From: Pseudomonadota bacterium
Lineage (GTDB): Bacteria; Pseudomonadota; Alphaproteobacteria; Sphingomonadales; Sphingomonadaceae
Direction of reading: 5' to 3'
NCBI GenBank assembly: GCA_029550345.1
Contig: JAKPHK010000066.1
Span: 18,601-82,600 of the forward strand
Length of the DNA stretch: 64,000 bases
The number at the start of each line of letters is the position of its first letter. Positions within the stretch are counted from its first letter, which is position 1. Under the pieces are notes generated by a model. The model had not been told where the DNA came from, made no database searches, and worked only from the letters and a program-made list of their open reading frames with translations. The position numbers and the translations under genes are program-made. Below, in pieces: positions 8,946 through 19,306 of this stretch.

Positions 8946-9054
8946 GATAGGTGGGGATATGTATACGTATGGTTATGGACAATCTTGCGGCCCTTGCCAT
9001 GACAGGCCGCGCAACAGCTGCCGAACAGGCGGCGACAAGGATGGGAGAGGTGTA

Positions 9055-10359
9055 ATGGCAGCGCCAGTTACAGGGGCAAGCGCAGCGGGCGGAGAGGCGG
9101 ACGGAGCGCATATCGATGCGCCGGAACTGCGTTTTTTCGTCATGGCGCTGTTCTTCATTTTCGGCGGGATCACCAGCCTCAACGATGTGATCATCCCCAA
9201 ATTGAAAGAGCTGTTCACGCTCAATTACACGCAGGCGATGCTGGTGCAGTTCTGCTTCTTCACCGCCTATGCGCTGATCGGCATTCCCGGTGCGCGTCTG
9301 GTGAAGAAGATCGGCTATATGCGGGGCGCGGTTGCAGGCCTGTTCACGATGATGATCGGCTGCCTGTTGTTCATCCCTGCATCCCAAAGCGCGACTTATG
9401 CGATCTTCCTGTTCGCGCTGTTCGTCCTCGCCAGTGGGGTGGTGATCGTGCAGGTTGTGACCAACCCGCTCATCTCTTTGCTCGGCCCGGCCAAGACGAC
9501 ACACAGCCGTTTGACCTTTGCCCAGGCCTTCAACTCGCTGGGCACGGTGATCTTTCCCTTCGTCGGGGCCAGGCTGATCCTGGGTGAGCTCAAGGATGTC
9601 GAGGCCAAGGACTTTTCCGGACCGGCGCTTGACGCTTACCGCGTGGCAGAGACCCAGGCGGTTGTATCGACCTATATCGGCCTGGCCATCGCGCTGGCGC
9701 TTGTGGCCGGGGTTGTCTGGCTGAACCGCAACCGGCTGAAGGGCGAAAAGCATGAGGAAAGCTCGCTTCTGGCTGGGCTGCAATTGCTGAAGGACACCCG
9801 CTTCGGGCTCGGCGCGCTGTGCATCTTCCTGTACGTGGGGGCAGAGGTCGCAATCGGATCGCTGATCGTCAACTACCTTCAGCAGAAGCAGGTTCTGGGC
9901 ATTACCCAGGCGCAGGCGGGCGATTATATTCCCTATTACTGGGGCGGCGCGCTGATCGGCCGGTTCGTCGGCTCGGCCCTGCTGCGCTTCGTCAACCCCG
10001 GGCGCGTGCTGGCCATTGCCGCGCTGGGGGCGATTGCGCTGATCGCGGTTTCAACCAACACCACCGGCGCGGTTTCCGCCTGGAGCCTGATCGCCATCGG
10101 CCTGATGAATTCGATCATGTTCCCGACGATCTTCAGCCTGGCCTGTGAGGATCTGGGCAAGCGCGCGGCCGATGGATCGGGCATCATCAACGTCGCGATC
10201 TTCGGCGGCGCGGTCGTCCCCCTGCTGACTGGCGGCATCGCCGATCTCACCAGCAGCCTGGCGCTTTCGCTGATCCTTCCGGCGCTGTGTTATGCTGTCA
10301 TCGCCTATTTCGGGCGCTGGACCGCCAGGAACCCGTCGATCAGCGGATCGGCGGCCTGA
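9055..10359 (+). CDS. Sugar MFS transporter (FucP/GluP type)
   Basis: A 434-residue inner-membrane protein with about 12 hydrophobic segments. It has the FucP/glucose-galactose permease pattern near the N-terminus (FFIFGGITSLNDVIIPKLKELF) and the conserved FNSLGTVIFPFVGA region. It probably imports a hexose by proton symport. The ATG at 9055 is chosen because GGAGAGG lies just upstream; the open frame extends to 8944, but the extra residues have no membrane or family character. A LacI-type palindrome upstream suggests sugar-responsive control. Confidence 0.88.
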   Translation: MAAPVTGASAAGGEADGAHIDAPELRFFVMALFFIFGGITSLNDVIIPKLKELFTLNYTQAMLVQFCFFTAYALIGIPGARLVKKIGYMRGAVAGLFTMMIGCLLFIPASQSATYAIFLFALFVLASGVVIVQVVTNPLISLLGPAKTTHSRLTFAQAFNSLGTVIFPFVGARLILGELKDVEAKDFSGPALDAYRVAETQAVVSTYIGLAIALALVAGVVWLNRNRLKGEKHEESSLLAGLQLLKDTRFGLGALCIFLYVGAEVAIGSLIVNYLQQKQVLGITQAQAGDYIPYYWGGALIGRFVGSALLRFVNPGRVLAIAALGAIALIAVSTNTTGAVSAWSLIAIGLMNSIMFPTIFSLACEDLGKRAADGSGIINVAIFGGAVVPLLTGGIADLTSSLALSLILPALCYAVIAYFGRWTARNPSISGSAA

Positions 10360-10379
10360 TGGCGTGATTTCGGGCGGGT

Positions 10380-10946
10380 TCACGCCCGCCCGGTCTGCCC
10401 GGCCAGCAGCGCCGGGTCGATCCCCAGCCCTTGCCAGGCTGCGCGCCAGCGGTTTTCGGGCGGGGTATCGAACAGGATTGCCGGATCACCATCGATCACC
10501 TGCCAGCCGTGGCGGTGCAGTTCGCCCTCAAGCTGCCCGCCGCTCCACCCGGCATAGCCCAGCGCGATCAGGAAACGGCTGGGTCCGCGCCCTTCGGCAA
10601 TCGCGCGCAGCACCTCCAGCGAGGCTGACATCGCGCACAGCTCACCCGCCAGGATGGTATCGCCGCCATCCCATTCCGGACTGTGCAGGACGAATCCGCG
10701 TTGCGGCTCTACCGGGCCACCATCAAGCACGGCGCAATCCGGGGCCACGCCCGGATCGATGTCCAGATCCTCAAGCAGGGCATGGAGCCCCAGCCCCTGC
10801 CGCGCGCGCCCCAGCCCGATCCCCAGCGCGCCATCGGTACTGTGTGCCATCATCGCAATGACCGCGTGATCGAACCGTGGATCGCCCATGCCCGGCAGGG
10901 CAAGCAGCATCTGTCCGGCCAGGGAAACGGATTGGGAATCGCTCAT
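10380..10946 (-). CDS. YqgE/AlgH family protein
   Basis: A 188-residue protein of the conserved YqgE/AlgH family (UPF0301), with the family opening LAGQMLLALPGMGDPRFDHAVI and the GYAGWSGGQLEGEL segment. The biochemical function of the family is not established. The start is uncertain: ATG at 10946 fits the family N-terminus, while an in-frame ATG four codons upstream (10958) is the alternative, and neither has a clear ribosome site. It converges with the MFS gene and is divergent from rpmI. Confidence 0.88.
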   Translation of the reverse strand: MSDSQSVSLAGQMLLALPGMGDPRFDHAVIAMMAHSTDGALGIGLGRARQGLGLHALLEDLDIDPGVAPDCAVLDGGPVEPQRGFVLHSPEWDGGDTILAGELCAMSASLEVLRAIAEGRGPSRFLIALGYAGWSGGQLEGELHRHGWQVIDGDPAILFDTPPENRWRAAWQGLGIDPALLAGQTGRA

Positions 10947-11146
10947 GCTGATGAGCATAGCCCCGCCGCGCCGACCATGCCATCACCGGGATCGGACCGG
11001 GCGGCGTCGGCGCAGTGCCGGAATCGCTTGCCAATCCGGCAATTCCCGATTAGTGGCGCGCGCTTCATTGACACGGATTCGATGATCGGCCTGGCCATCA
11101 AGGGCTGCCACGGCTGATCGGACGTGTCTCAACACAGGAGACGAAA

Positions 11147-11350
11147 ATGCCCAAGCTCAAGACCAAGAGCGGCGTCAAAAAGCGCTTCAAGCTCACCGCC
11201 ACCGGCAAGGTGAAGCACGGCGTCGCCGGCAAGCGCCACCGCCTGATCAGCCATAACGGCAAGTACATCCGCCAGAATCGCGGCACCGACGTCATCTCCG
11301 ACGCCGATGCGAAGACGATCAAGAAATGGGCGCCCTACGGGCTGAACTGA
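11147..11350 (+). CDS. rpmI: 50S ribosomal protein L35
   Basis: A 67-residue basic protein opening [20 protein letters not shown], the standard L35 signature, with a conserved C-terminal WAPYGLN. AGGAGA lies before the start. It is followed 13 bases later by rplT. In many bacteria infC precedes this pair; here yqgE lies upstream on the other strand, so infC is elsewhere and the 188-bp leader probably carries the promoter and any L20-responsive control. Confidence 0.98.
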   Translation: MPKLKTKSGVKKRFKLTATGKVKHGVAGKRHRLISHNGKYIRQNRGTDVISDADAKTIKKWAPYGLN

Positions 11351-11363
11351 GGAGCGCTGAACC

Positions 11364-11723
11364 ATGAGCCGTATCAAACGGGGTGTTACCACCCGCGCCA
11401 AGCACAAGCGGATTCTCGATCAGGCCAAGGGCTATCGCGGTCGCCGCAAGAACACCATTCGCGTTGCGCGTCAGGCGGTCGAAAAGGCCGGCCAGTACGC
11501 TTACCGCGACCGCAAGGTTAAGAAGCGGAACTTCCGCGCGCTGTGGATCCAGCGGATCAACGCCGCGGTCCGCGCCGAAGGCCTCAGCTATTCGCAGTTC
11601 ATCCACGGCACCAAGCTGGCCGGGATCGAACTCGATCGCAAGGCGATGGCCGATCTGGCGATGAACGAAGGCGCCGTCTTCGCAGCCGTGATCGCCCAGG
11701 CGAAGGCCGCTCTGCCGGCCTGA
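11364..11723 (+). CDS. rplT: 50S ribosomal protein L20
   Basis: A 119-residue protein with the L20 signature ([20 protein letters not shown], then [20 protein letters not shown]). It binds 23S rRNA early in large-subunit assembly and in some bacteria represses its own operon. It is co-transcribed with rpmI and followed by a strong hairpin with a T-run. Confidence 0.98.
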   Translation: MSRIKRGVTTRAKHKRILDQAKGYRGRRKNTIRVARQAVEKAGQYAYRDRKVKKRNFRALWIQRINAAVRAEGLSYSQFIHGTKLAGIELDRKAMADLAMNEGAVFAAVIAQAKAALPA

Positions 11724-11749
11724 ACCGCTGTCGCAAGGCAACCGAATTG

Positions 11750-11791
11750 AAAGGCGCGGGAATGCGGTGATGCCGCTTCCCGCGCCTTTTT
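11750..11791 (+). terminator. Intrinsic terminator of rpmI-rplT
   Basis: AAAGGCGCGGGAA at 11750-11762 pairs perfectly with TTCCCGCGCCTTT at 11777-11789, and an inner GCGG/CCGC stem extends it. A T-run ends the structure. The A-rich 5' side would let it work on the other strand too. Confidence 0.9.
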
Positions 11792-11912
11792 CGTATGATC
11801 GCACCAAGCTAACGCTTGCCCAAAGCCGCGCTTTTGCGCACAACACCCCGGTTCCTGGGCCTCCCATCACCCGGGTTCGTGGGGCCAGCGTGACATTTTC
11901 CGGAATCGTGCC

Positions 11913-12803
11913 GTGTTGAAGCAGGGGCTGAGCAGTGCCGTCAGCACACGCTTCTTCATGCCTTCGGCAGAGCTGGCGCCATATATTTCAACCTATTACC
12001 TGACCGAATTTGCCGGTGCCCCCGGTGAGATCATTGCCGACTGGTTGCATCCCGAATGGGCCAATCTGCGCCTGACCGATACACCCCGGTGGAGCGCGAG
12101 CATCGGCGATGCCCCGTTTGCCCCGCTGGCACGAATCATCGGCACCGGGCCGACCGGGGTTGCGACCCACTTTTCGGTCGATGGCCCGATGCGCAGCTGG
12201 GGGATCGGACTGCTGCCGCTCGGCTGGCTGCGCCTGCTCGATTGCCCTGCCAGTCAGCTTGCAGACCAGACCCTGGCCTGCACCAGCGACGGTCCTTTCG
12301 GCGATTTCACCGCGCTGCATGACACCGTATTTGACGGGCAGGTCAATCCGCAGGCTGAAGCCGCACGGATCGACGCCTTTCTGGTTGAACTGCTGTCGCG
12401 TCGCCCCCCCAGCGAGGATGAGGTCCGGGTCCGCGCCGCCCATGCGGCATTACTGGACGATCAGGTCGCCACCGTCGGCGATCTGGCCGATCGCCTGGGA
12501 ATATCCTCCCGATCGCTGGAACGGCTTTCACTGCGGGCTTTCGGCTTTTCCCCCAAACTGCTGCTGCGCCGCCAGCGGTTTTTGCGCAGTCTGGCGCAAT
12601 TCATGCTCGACCCTTCGCTGACCTGGATCAGGACGCTTGACTGGCACTATGTCGATCAGGCGCACTTCGTCCGCGATTTCAGACGGTTCATGACCATGAG
12701 CCCCAGCGAATATGCCGCGCTTGACCACCCGGTGCTGCGTTCCGCGGCTCGGGCTCGGGCAGTTGCCGCCGGAGCCGCCGTCCAGGCGCTTCATCGGCCC
12801 TGA
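11913..12803 (+). CDS. AraC-type transcriptional regulator, copy 1
   Basis: A 296-residue protein starting at GTG 11913. The N-terminal half (PSAELAPYISTYYLTEFAG) resembles the DUF6597-like sensor domain found in front of AraC DNA-binding domains. The C-terminal third has two helix-turn-helix units, with VGDLADRLGISSRSLERLS as the first and a second ending in MSPSEYAAL. It is one of two adjacent paralogues; the other starts 71 bases after this stop. The regulated genes are unknown and no obvious target lies next to it. Confidence 0.85.
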   Translation: MLKQGLSSAVSTRFFMPSAELAPYISTYYLTEFAGAPGEIIADWLHPEWANLRLTDTPRWSASIGDAPFAPLARIIGTGPTGVATHFSVDGPMRSWGIGLLPLGWLRLLDCPASQLADQTLACTSDGPFGDFTALHDTVFDGQVNPQAEAARIDAFLVELLSRRPPSEDEVRVRAAHAALLDDQVATVGDLADRLGISSRSLERLSLRAFGFSPKLLLRRQRFLRSLAQFMLDPSLTWIRTLDWHYVDQAHFVRDFRRFMTMSPSEYAALDHPVLRSAARARAVAAGAAVQALHRP

Positions 12804-12873
12804 CCCTCGCCGCTCTTGAGAATACCGAAAGTTTGGTGCAAGTTGATCCGATAAGAACTTCGGGAGCCGATCG

Positions 12874-13770
12874 GTGTCAGTTGGACAATCCGTCTCGGTG
12901 CGGTTTCATCAACCGCCCGAAGACTTGCGCCGCTATTTCACGACATTCTACGTCACGGACTTTGACCCTGGCGAAGGCGCACGCCTGCGTGACAGCCTTC
13001 ACCCAGAATGGGCCGGGATGCGGTTCTTCAGCCCGCGAGGCCCCGACGCCTGGACCGACGCGGGCCTGCGGGTCGAAGGGGCGGCATTTCAGGCGACCGG
13101 GCCGACCAGCCATCCGATCCACTTTTCGATGCCCAAGGCGCGGTCATGGGGCTTCGGCTTCCTGCCGCTTGGCTGGGCCCGGTTCGTGCGCCAGCCCGCT
13201 GCTGAATTCGCCAATGTCATCTGCGACGGGATGACAGAGCCGCTGTGCGCGCCGTTCGTCCCGCTGGCGCAGACGCTGTTCGGCGCAGAGGCAAACGAAC
13301 AGGCGGAGCTGGCCCGGATCATCGATTTTTTCCGCGGTTTCGAAGGCAGTGATCCGGCAGATGAGGCCCGGATCGTGGCGATCCATACCGCCCTGGTCGA
13401 TACCGAGGTGGTGACGGTCTGCGACCTTGTCTCGCGCGTGGCGGCCAGCCAGCGCACGGTTGAACGGCTGTGCCACCGCCATTTCGGCTTTTCACCCAAG
13501 CTGCTGCTGCGCCGCCAGCGCTTCATGCGCAGCCTGTCCCAGTTCATGCTCGACCCCTCGCTCAAGTGGATCGGGGCGATGGATCGCAACTACCACGATC
13601 AGGCGCAGTTCGTGCGCGACTTCCATGAATTCATCGGCCAGACCCCGCGCGAATATGCAGCCCAGCCGCATCCGGTGCTCGAACGGTTCCTGCACGAGCG
13701 GATGAAGGCCCACGGCGCCCCGGTCCAGACCCTTGACCGGCCCGACGGCGCACCGCTGCGCGCCAGCTGA
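12874..13770 (+). CDS. AraC-type transcriptional regulator, copy 2
   Basis: A 298-residue paralogue of the preceding gene with GTG start. It has the same architecture: a DUF6597-like N-terminal domain (PPEDLRRYFTTFYVTDF) and a C-terminal AraC DNA-binding domain. The last part, from FGFSPKLLLRRQRF to HPVL, is about 70% identical to copy 1 by eye, while the sensor halves have diverged more. This suggests a tandem duplication with new ligand specificity but similar DNA sites. Confidence 0.85.
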   Translation: MSVGQSVSVRFHQPPEDLRRYFTTFYVTDFDPGEGARLRDSLHPEWAGMRFFSPRGPDAWTDAGLRVEGAAFQATGPTSHPIHFSMPKARSWGFGFLPLGWARFVRQPAAEFANVICDGMTEPLCAPFVPLAQTLFGAEANEQAELARIIDFFRGFEGSDPADEARIVAIHTALVDTEVVTVCDLVSRVAASQRTVERLCHRHFGFSPKLLLRRQRFMRSLSQFMLDPSLKWIGAMDRNYHDQAQFVRDFHEFIGQTPREYAAQPHPVLERFLHERMKAHGAPVQTLDRPDGAPLRAS

Positions 13771-13782
13771 TACATTGCCGTT

Positions 13783-13810
13783 TTGACTTGACGCGTGGCT
13801 TGGCTAAAGG
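13783..13810 (+). promoter_or_regulatory. Candidate sigma-70 promoter of pheST
   Basis: TTGACT at 13783-13788 and TAAAGG at 13805-13810 are separated by 16 bases and sit 38 bases before the pheS start, in the only gap in front of the operon. The -35 is good and the -10 weak, as is common in alphaproteobacteria. Confidence 0.45.
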
Positions 13811-13847
13811 CCGGGGCTTGTTCGTGCAAAGAGGATGAATTTCGATC

Positions 13848-14978
13848 GTGGACCATGCCGCAACCCGTGAAGAGGCGCTGGCGCGCATTGCCGCCGCGCA
13901 GGATTTGGGCGCGCTGGAAGCCTTGCGGGTCGAATTTCTGGGCAAGCAAGGGTCGATCTCGGGCCTGCTGAAGACTCTCGGCGCGATGTCACCAGAGGAA
14001 CGCCAGGTCGCTGGTCCGCAGATCCACGCCCTGCGCGAAGCCGTGAGCGATGCCCTGACCGGTGCCAAGGCCGCGCTGGAAAGCGCCGCACTGGAAGCCC
14101 AGCTGGCAAGCGAGACCGTGGACCTTTCCCTGCCCGCCCCCGAAACCCAGGTCGGCACGGTGCATCCGGTCAGCCAGGTGATGGACGAGCTGGCTGAAAT
14201 CTTTGCCGACATGGGCTTTGCCGTCGCCACCGGACCGGAGATCGAGGACGACTGGCACAACTTCACCGCGCTCAACATCCCCGAAAGCCACCCGGCGCGG
14301 GCGATGCATGATACCTTCTACTTCCCGGATAAGGACGGCGAAGGGCGTGATATGCTGCTGCGCACCCACACCAGCCCGGTGCAGATCCGTTCGATGCTGC
14401 AAGTTGCCAAGGACAGCCCCGGGGGCGCACCGATCCGGATCATCGCTCCGGGCCGGGTCTATCGCAGCGACAGCGATGCCACCCACACCCCGATGTTCCA
14501 TCAGGTTGAAGGGCTGGTGATCGACAAGGGGATCACGCTCGGCCATCTCAAGTGGACGCTGGAAACCTTTCTCAAGGCCTATTTCGAGCGAGAGGACATC
14601 GTGCTGCGGCTGCGCCCCAGCTACTTCCCCTTCACCGAGCCTTCGGTTGAGGTCGATGTCGGCTTTGCGTTGGTGAGCGGCCCCGATGGCAAGAGCCGCC
14701 GGGTGCTGGGCGGCAACGGGGATGAACCGGGCCACGGCTGGATGGAGCTGCTCGGCAGCGGCATGGTCAACCGCAAGGTGATCGCCGCCGGCGGGCTCGA
14801 CCCTGATGAGTGGCAGGGCTTTGCCTTTGGCGTGGGCGTCGATCGGCTGGCCATGCTGAAATACGGGATGGACGATCTGCGCGCCTTCTTCGATGGCGAC
14901 GTGCGCTGGCTGGCGCATTACGGCTTTTCGCCGCTTGACGTGCCGACCCTTTCCGCCGGCGTGGGAGCACGGGCATGA
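13848..14978 (+). CDS. pheS: Phenylalanyl-tRNA synthetase alpha subunit
   Basis: A 376-residue class II aminoacyl-tRNA synthetase subunit that carries the active site. The N-terminal coiled coil (residues 1-90) includes [19 protein letters not shown]. Motif 2 is [20 protein letters not shown] and motif 3 is [17 protein letters not shown]. The start is GTG at 13848, with GAGGA twelve bases upstream, a rather long spacing; no in-frame ATG fits better. The stop overlaps the pheT start (ATGA), fitting the alpha2-beta2 enzyme. Confidence 0.96.
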   Translation: MDHAATREEALARIAAAQDLGALEALRVEFLGKQGSISGLLKTLGAMSPEERQVAGPQIHALREAVSDALTGAKAALESAALEAQLASETVDLSLPAPETQVGTVHPVSQVMDELAEIFADMGFAVATGPEIEDDWHNFTALNIPESHPARAMHDTFYFPDKDGEGRDMLLRTHTSPVQIRSMLQVAKDSPGGAPIRIIAPGRVYRSDSDATHTPMFHQVEGLVIDKGITLGHLKWTLETFLKAYFEREDIVLRLRPSYFPFTEPSVEVDVGFALVSGPDGKSRRVLGGNGDEPGHGWMELLGSGMVNRKVIAAGGLDPDEWQGFAFGVGVDRLAMLKYGMDDLRAFFDGDVRWLAHYGFSPLDVPTLSAGVGARA

Positions 14979-17356
14979 AGTTCTCGCTGACCTGGCTCAA
15001 GGATCACCTTGAAACCGAAGCATCGGTTGCGGAAATCGCCGCAAAGCTCAACGCCATCGGGCTTGAGGTGGAAGGCATCGAAGACCCGGCTGACAAGCTG
15101 AGCGGCTTTACCGTCGCCCGGGTGCTGACTGCTGAGCGTCATCCCAATGCCGATAAATTGCAGGTGCTGACCGTCGATACCGGCGCGGGTGAGCCGCTGC
15201 AGGTGGTCTGCGGCGCGCCCAATGCCCGCGCCGGGCTGGTCGGTGTGCTGGGTCTGCCCGGCGCAGTGGTTCCTTCCGGCGGGTTCGAGCTTAAGAAGAG
15301 CGCGATCCGCGGGGTCGAGAGCAACGGCATGATGTGCTCAACCCGCGAACTGGAATTGGGCGAAGATCACGACGGGATCATCGAGCTGCCCGCCGACGCT
15401 CCAGTCGGCACCCCCTTTGCGCAGTATCACGGCGCCGATCCGGTGTTCGACGTAGCGATCACCCCGAACCGCCCCGATTGCATGGGGGTTTATGGCATCG
15501 CCCGCGATCTGGCGGCGGCCGGGCTTGGCACGCTGAGGCCGATTGCGGTGCAGCAGGTCGATGGGTTCTTCCCCTGCCCCATGCCGATCCGCACCGACGA
15601 TCCGGAAGGCTGCCCGGCGTTCTTCGGCCGGGTGATCCGCGGCGTGAAGAACGGCACATCGCCGCAATGGTTGCAGGACCGGCTGAAAAGCGCGGGCCAG
15701 CGTCCGATCTCGGCGCTGGTCGATATTACCAACTATGTCATGCTGGCCTATGGCCGCCCGACCCATGCCTATGACCTGGCCCAGCTTTCCGGCGCGCTGT
15801 TCGCCCGCCGTGCGGCGGACGGCGAAAAGGCACTGGCGCTGAACGGCAAGGAATACACGCTGGCCAGCACCATGACCGTGATCGCCGATGACAAGGGCGT
15901 GCACGACATTGCCGGGATCATGGGCGGTGAGCATTCGGGTTGCAGCGAGACGACCACCGACGTGCTGCTTGAAGTGGCCTATTTCGATCCGGAGCGGATC
16001 GGCGATACCGGGCGCAAGCTGGGGCTGACCTCCGATGCGCGGCAGCGGTTCGAACGCGGGGTTGATCCCGCCTTCCTCGATACCGGGCTGGCACTGCTGA
16101 CAGAACTGATCGTCGAGATTTGCGGCGGTGAGCCGAGCGAGATCATCCGTGCGGGTGAACCGCCTGTGGGGACCAAGGTCGTCAGCTATGATCCCGGCCT
16201 GGCCGAGCGGCTGGGCGGGGTGGCGATCCCCGAGGACCAGCAGCGCACCACCCTGCGCGCGCTGGGTTTTGCCAGCGATGCCAGATGGAACGTGATCGTG
16301 CCGAGCTGGCGCCCGGACGTTGATGGCGCGCCCGACATCGTGGAGGAAGTGGTCCGCATCCACGGGCTCGACAATATCGAGAGCGTGGCCCTGCCCCGCA
16401 CCGATGGCGTGGCCCGCCCCACCGCGACCCCGCAGCAGCGAATGGAACGCAAGGTCCGCCGCGCTGCCGCCGCACGCGGCGCGCATGAGGCGGTGACCTG
16501 GTCCTTCCTCCCCGAAGCCGATGCCGCCGCTTTCGCTGATGGCAACGGCGGCGTGTGGACCCTCGCCAACCCGATCAGCGAAGACATGAAGGCGATGCGC
16601 CCCTCTTTGCTGCCGGGCCTGCTGGCTGCGGTGCGGCGCAATGCCGATCGCGGCGCATCCGGCCTGCGGCTGTTCGAGCTGGGCCGCCGCTATCTGCGCG
16701 GATCAAGCGGACACAGCGACGAGCGGCTGACGCTCGGCCTTGTGCTGGCCGGAGAAAAGACCCCGCGCGGCTGGGCGACCGGCAAGTCCAGGGCTTTCGA
16801 CGCGTTCGACGCCAAGGCCGAAGCGCTGGCGCTGCTGGCCGAAGCCGGTGCCCCGGTCGAAAACCTGCAAGTCATGGGCGAAGCAGGAGCGCAGTTCCAC
16901 CCCGGCCAGTCGGCCACCCTGCGGCTTGGCCCCAAGACCGTGCTGGCGCGTTTCGGGATGCTCCACCCGGCACTGCTCAAGCAGTTCGACGTGAGTCTGC
17001 CGGTTGCGGCGGTCGAGCTGTTCCTTGATGCGATCCCGGCGAAGAAGGCCGCTGGCTTTGCCCGCACCGCCTATGCCCCGCCCGCGCTGCAGGCGGTGAC
17101 GCGCGACTTTGCTTTCGTGGTTGATGCCGGGCTTGCGGCGGGCGATCTGGTCCGCGTGATCAAGGGCGCCGACAAGGCCAACATCGTGGCTGCGCGCCTG
17201 TTTGACAGGTTCGAGCTGCCCGACGGCAAGCTCTCATTGGCGGTCGAAGTAACCTTGCAACCCGGCGAAAAGAGCTATGACGAGGCAGAGCTGAAAGCGA
17301 TCGCCGAGCGGGTGACGGCGGCAGCGGCCAAGCTGGGTGCGGTGCTGCGGGGCTAA
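14975..17356 (+). CDS. pheT: Phenylalanyl-tRNA synthetase beta subunit
   Basis: A 793-residue subunit of normal length. The order is an N-terminal tRNA-binding/EMAP-like domain (residues 40-150, [10 protein letters not shown]), the B3/B4 editing domain ([19 protein letters not shown]), the B5 domain, a catalytic-like core, and the C-terminal FDX-ACB anticodon-binding domain ([17 protein letters not shown]). It pairs with pheS, overlapping it by four bases. Confidence 0.97.
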   Translation: MKFSLTWLKDHLETEASVAEIAAKLNAIGLEVEGIEDPADKLSGFTVARVLTAERHPNADKLQVLTVDTGAGEPLQVVCGAPNARAGLVGVLGLPGAVVPSGGFELKKSAIRGVESNGMMCSTRELELGEDHDGIIELPADAPVGTPFAQYHGADPVFDVAITPNRPDCMGVYGIARDLAAAGLGTLRPIAVQQVDGFFPCPMPIRTDDPEGCPAFFGRVIRGVKNGTSPQWLQDRLKSAGQRPISALVDITNYVMLAYGRPTHAYDLAQLSGALFARRAADGEKALALNGKEYTLASTMTVIADDKGVHDIAGIMGGEHSGCSETTTDVLLEVAYFDPERIGDTGRKLGLTSDARQRFERGVDPAFLDTGLALLTELIVEICGGEPSEIIRAGEPPVGTKVVSYDPGLAERLGGVAIPEDQQRTTLRALGFASDARWNVIVPSWRPDVDGAPDIVEEVVRIHGLDNIESVALPRTDGVARPTATPQQRMERKVRRAAAARGAHEAVTWSFLPEADAAAFADGNGGVWTLANPISEDMKAMRPSLLPGLLAAVRRNADRGASGLRLFELGRRYLRGSSGHSDERLTLGLVLAGEKTPRGWATGKSRAFDAFDAKAEALALLAEAGAPVENLQVMGEAGAQFHPGQSATLRLGPKTVLARFGMLHPALLKQFDVSLPVAAVELFLDAIPAKKAAGFARTAYAPPALQAVTRDFAFVVDAGLAAGDLVRVIKGADKANIVAARLFDRFELPDGKLSLAVEVTLQPGEKSYDEAELKAIAERVTAAAAKLGAVLRG

Positions 17357-17383
17357 TTCCTTCCCGATCCCGCCCTGCAAAAT

Positions 17384-17524
17384 CGTCACCCTGAACTCGT
17401 TTCAGGGTCCATCGTGCCGAAATCCCTAAGCTACCGCGCGAACGCAACCGCGCCGCAAGGTCGCTCTCGATTCGGCACATTGGGCAATCGGCGAAATGGA
17501 CCCTGAAACAAGTTCAGGGCGACG
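17384..17524. repeat. Two inverted copies of a CCCTGAA...TTCAGGG element
   Basis: A 29-base unit at 17384-17412 recurs in inverted orientation at 17496-17524 with two differences. Each unit is itself a hairpin, CCCTGAA-5-TTCAGGG. The 83 bases between them show nothing I can recognise. I recall similar units in intergenic regions of sphingomonad genomes. The pair lies between the converging ends of pheT and the aroC operon and may act as a transcription barrier or a small palindromic mobile element. A frame reading through it is an artefact. Confidence 0.75.
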
Positions 17525-17569
17525 GGTTGGGTTTGGCAATGGCAAGTGCCCAGCCCGTTGCGGGACGGA

Positions 17570-17866
17570 TCAAAGCTGTCGCGACAGCATCAGCACCTTT
17601 TCATACAGGTCCGGCGCGGCTTCGCTGCGGACCAGCATGACCGCGTGGGTCAGGCGCACCCGGCGATCTGCACCACTCTTTCCTGTGCGCGCTAGGTGGG
17701 CGGTGACGGCCTGGCGGGCCGCATCATCCGGGCTGGTCGAAGCTTTGACCAGCAGCCGAGCCAGTTCCTGCTGCGCGGGATCGGCATCAAGCCGCTTTTG
17801 CCGCGCGGCGTTGTACCACCACAGCAGCCCGACAAAGGCCAGGATCAGCCCGAAATAGACCGCCAT
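17570..17866 (-). CDS. Small membrane-anchored hypothetical protein
   Basis: A 98-residue protein with one N-terminal membrane segment (YFGLILAFVGLLWWY, residues 4-18) and a charged helical remainder. The start is one base after the aroC stop region and the two genes are on the same strand, so it is probably expressed with aroC. I do not recognise the family. Confidence 0.65.
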   Translation of the reverse strand: MAVYFGLILAFVGLLWWYNAARQKRLDADPAQQELARLLVKASTSPDDAARQAVTAHLARTGKSGADRRVRLTHAVMLVRSEAAPDLYEKVLMLSRQL

Positions 17867-17867
17867 C

Positions 17868-18935
17868 TCAGCCGCACTGGCCGCGGTGGAGCAGCTTGTG
17901 ATCGGCCAGCACCAGCGCCATCATCGCCTCTACCACCGGCACGCCGCGAATGCCGACGCAGGGGTCATGGCGGCCCTTGGTGAACATTTCGGTCGCTTCA
18001 CCGTCACGGGTGATGGTTTGCTGCGGGGTCAGGATCGAGCTGGTCGGCTTGAAGGCGACGCGCACCACCACTGGCTGGCCGGTGCTGATCCCGCCCGCGA
18101 TCCCGCCCGCATGGTTGGCGAGGAACAGGGGGCCTTCATTCCCGGGCCGCATCGGATCGGCATTGCCCTCACCGGTCAGCCGCGCGGCGGCAAAGCCATC
18201 ACCGATTTCCACGCCCTTGACCGCGTTGATCCCCATCATCGCCGCCGCTAGATCGGCATCGAGCTTGCCATAGAGCGGCGCGCCCCAGCCCGCCGGAACG
18301 CCCGTGGCGACACATTCGACTACCGCGCCGACAGAGCTTCCGGCCAGCCGCGCTTCATCGACGATCTTTTCCCAGCGTATTGCCGCCGCCGCATCGGGGC
18401 AGAAGAACGGGTTACCCGCGATCTCACCCGCATCGAAATTGGCCATGTCGATCGCATCGCCGCCGATTTCGGAAACGTAGCCCAGGATCGCCACTTCGGG
18501 GATTACCAGCCGCGCCACCGCGCCCGCAGCCACCCGTGCAGCGGTTTCGCGCGCGGAGCTGCGCCCACCGCCGCGATAGTCGCGGAAGCCGTATTTGGCG
18601 TCATAGGCATAGTCGGCATGGCCCGGGCGATAGGCCTTGGCGACTTCGGAATAGTCCTTGCTGCGCTGATCGACATTTTCGATCATCAGTGAAATCGGTG
18701 TGCCGGTGGTGTGCCCCTCAAACACGCCTGAAAGGATCTTTACCGCATCGGGTTCCTGCCGCTGAGTGGTGTATTTCGACTGCCCCGGGCGGCGCGCATC
18801 GAGAAATGGCTGGATCGCTGACTCATTCAGCGCCAGCCCCGGCGGACAACCATCGACCACGGCGCCCAGCGCAGGCCCATGGCTTTCGCCCCAGGTGGTG
18901 AAACGCAGCAGTCGGCCGAAGGTGTTGATGGACAT
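17868..18935 (-). CDS. aroC: Chorismate synthase
   Basis: A 355-residue protein of standard length. It converts 5-enolpyruvylshikimate-3-phosphate to chorismate, using reduced FMN. The signatures are [22 protein letters not shown] at the N-terminus, [22 protein letters not shown] in the middle, and [21 protein letters not shown] [14 protein letters not shown] near the C-terminus. It is followed directly by a small membrane protein gene and is divergent from the ABM-family gene at 18995. Confidence 0.97.
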   Translation of the reverse strand: MSINTFGRLLRFTTWGESHGPALGAVVDGCPPGLALNESAIQPFLDARRPGQSKYTTQRQEPDAVKILSGVFEGHTTGTPISLMIENVDQRSKDYSEVAKAYRPGHADYAYDAKYGFRDYRGGGRSSARETAARVAAGAVARLVIPEVAILGYVSEIGGDAIDMANFDAGEIAGNPFFCPDAAAAIRWEKIVDEARLAGSSVGAVVECVATGVPAGWGAPLYGKLDADLAAAMMGINAVKGVEIGDGFAAARLTGEGNADPMRPGNEGPLFLANHAGGIAGGISTGQPVVVRVAFKPTSSILTPQQTITRDGEATEMFTKGRHDPCVGIRGVPVVEAMMALVLADHKLLHRGQCG

Positions 18936-18994
18936 GGCCCATGGCTTTGCCGCCAGATTGCGTCGCTGTCCATATCCGGTTTAGGAAGCGGGCC

Positions 18995-19306
18995 ATGCAC
19001 CTTACCGTCTTTCGCAACCGCAAGCGCCCCGGCATGGATCAGGAACGCTATCAGGCCGACAACGCCCGGATGGAGGAATTGGCCCGCGCCCAGCCCGGTT
19101 TCCGCTCGATCAAGGGCTTTGTCGCCGAGGATGGCGAAGTGGTGGCGATTTCCGAATGGGACAGCGCCGAAGCAGCCAGGGCCTGGGGCAAACATCCCGA
19201 ACACGCTGAGGTCCAGGGGCGCGGGCTGAGCGATTATTATCAGAGCTACACGCTCTATTCCTGCACCGACCCCAAGGTGCGCAGCTTTGAAAGGCCGGCC
19301 GAGTGA
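18995..19306 (+). CDS. Antibiotic-biosynthesis-monooxygenase-like protein
   Basis: A 103-residue ferredoxin-like alpha/beta barrel protein of the ABM family: MHLTVFRNRKRPG, then PGFRSIKGF and EWDSAEAARAWGKHPEH. Such proteins are quinone-forming oxygenases or heme-related enzymes, but many have no known substrate. The ATG at 18995 has AGGA eight bases upstream. The stop overlaps the next start, giving a four-gene run of ABM, ArsC-like, PnuC and NadR-like proteins. Confidence 0.82.
   Translation: MHLTVFRNRKRPGMDQERYQADNARMEELARAQPGFRSIKGFVAEDGEVVAISEWDSAEAARAWGKHPEHAEVQGRGLSDYYQSYTLYSCTDPKVRSFERPAE

Noticed and set aside
8944..9054. N-terminal extension of the sugar transporter
   Set aside because: The 37 extra residues cover the operator region and lack membrane character; ATG 9055 has a good ribosome site.
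15338..16486. A 382-residue open frame opposite pheT
   Set aside because: It is the complement of conserved synthetase codons, with no recognisable domain or ribosome site.
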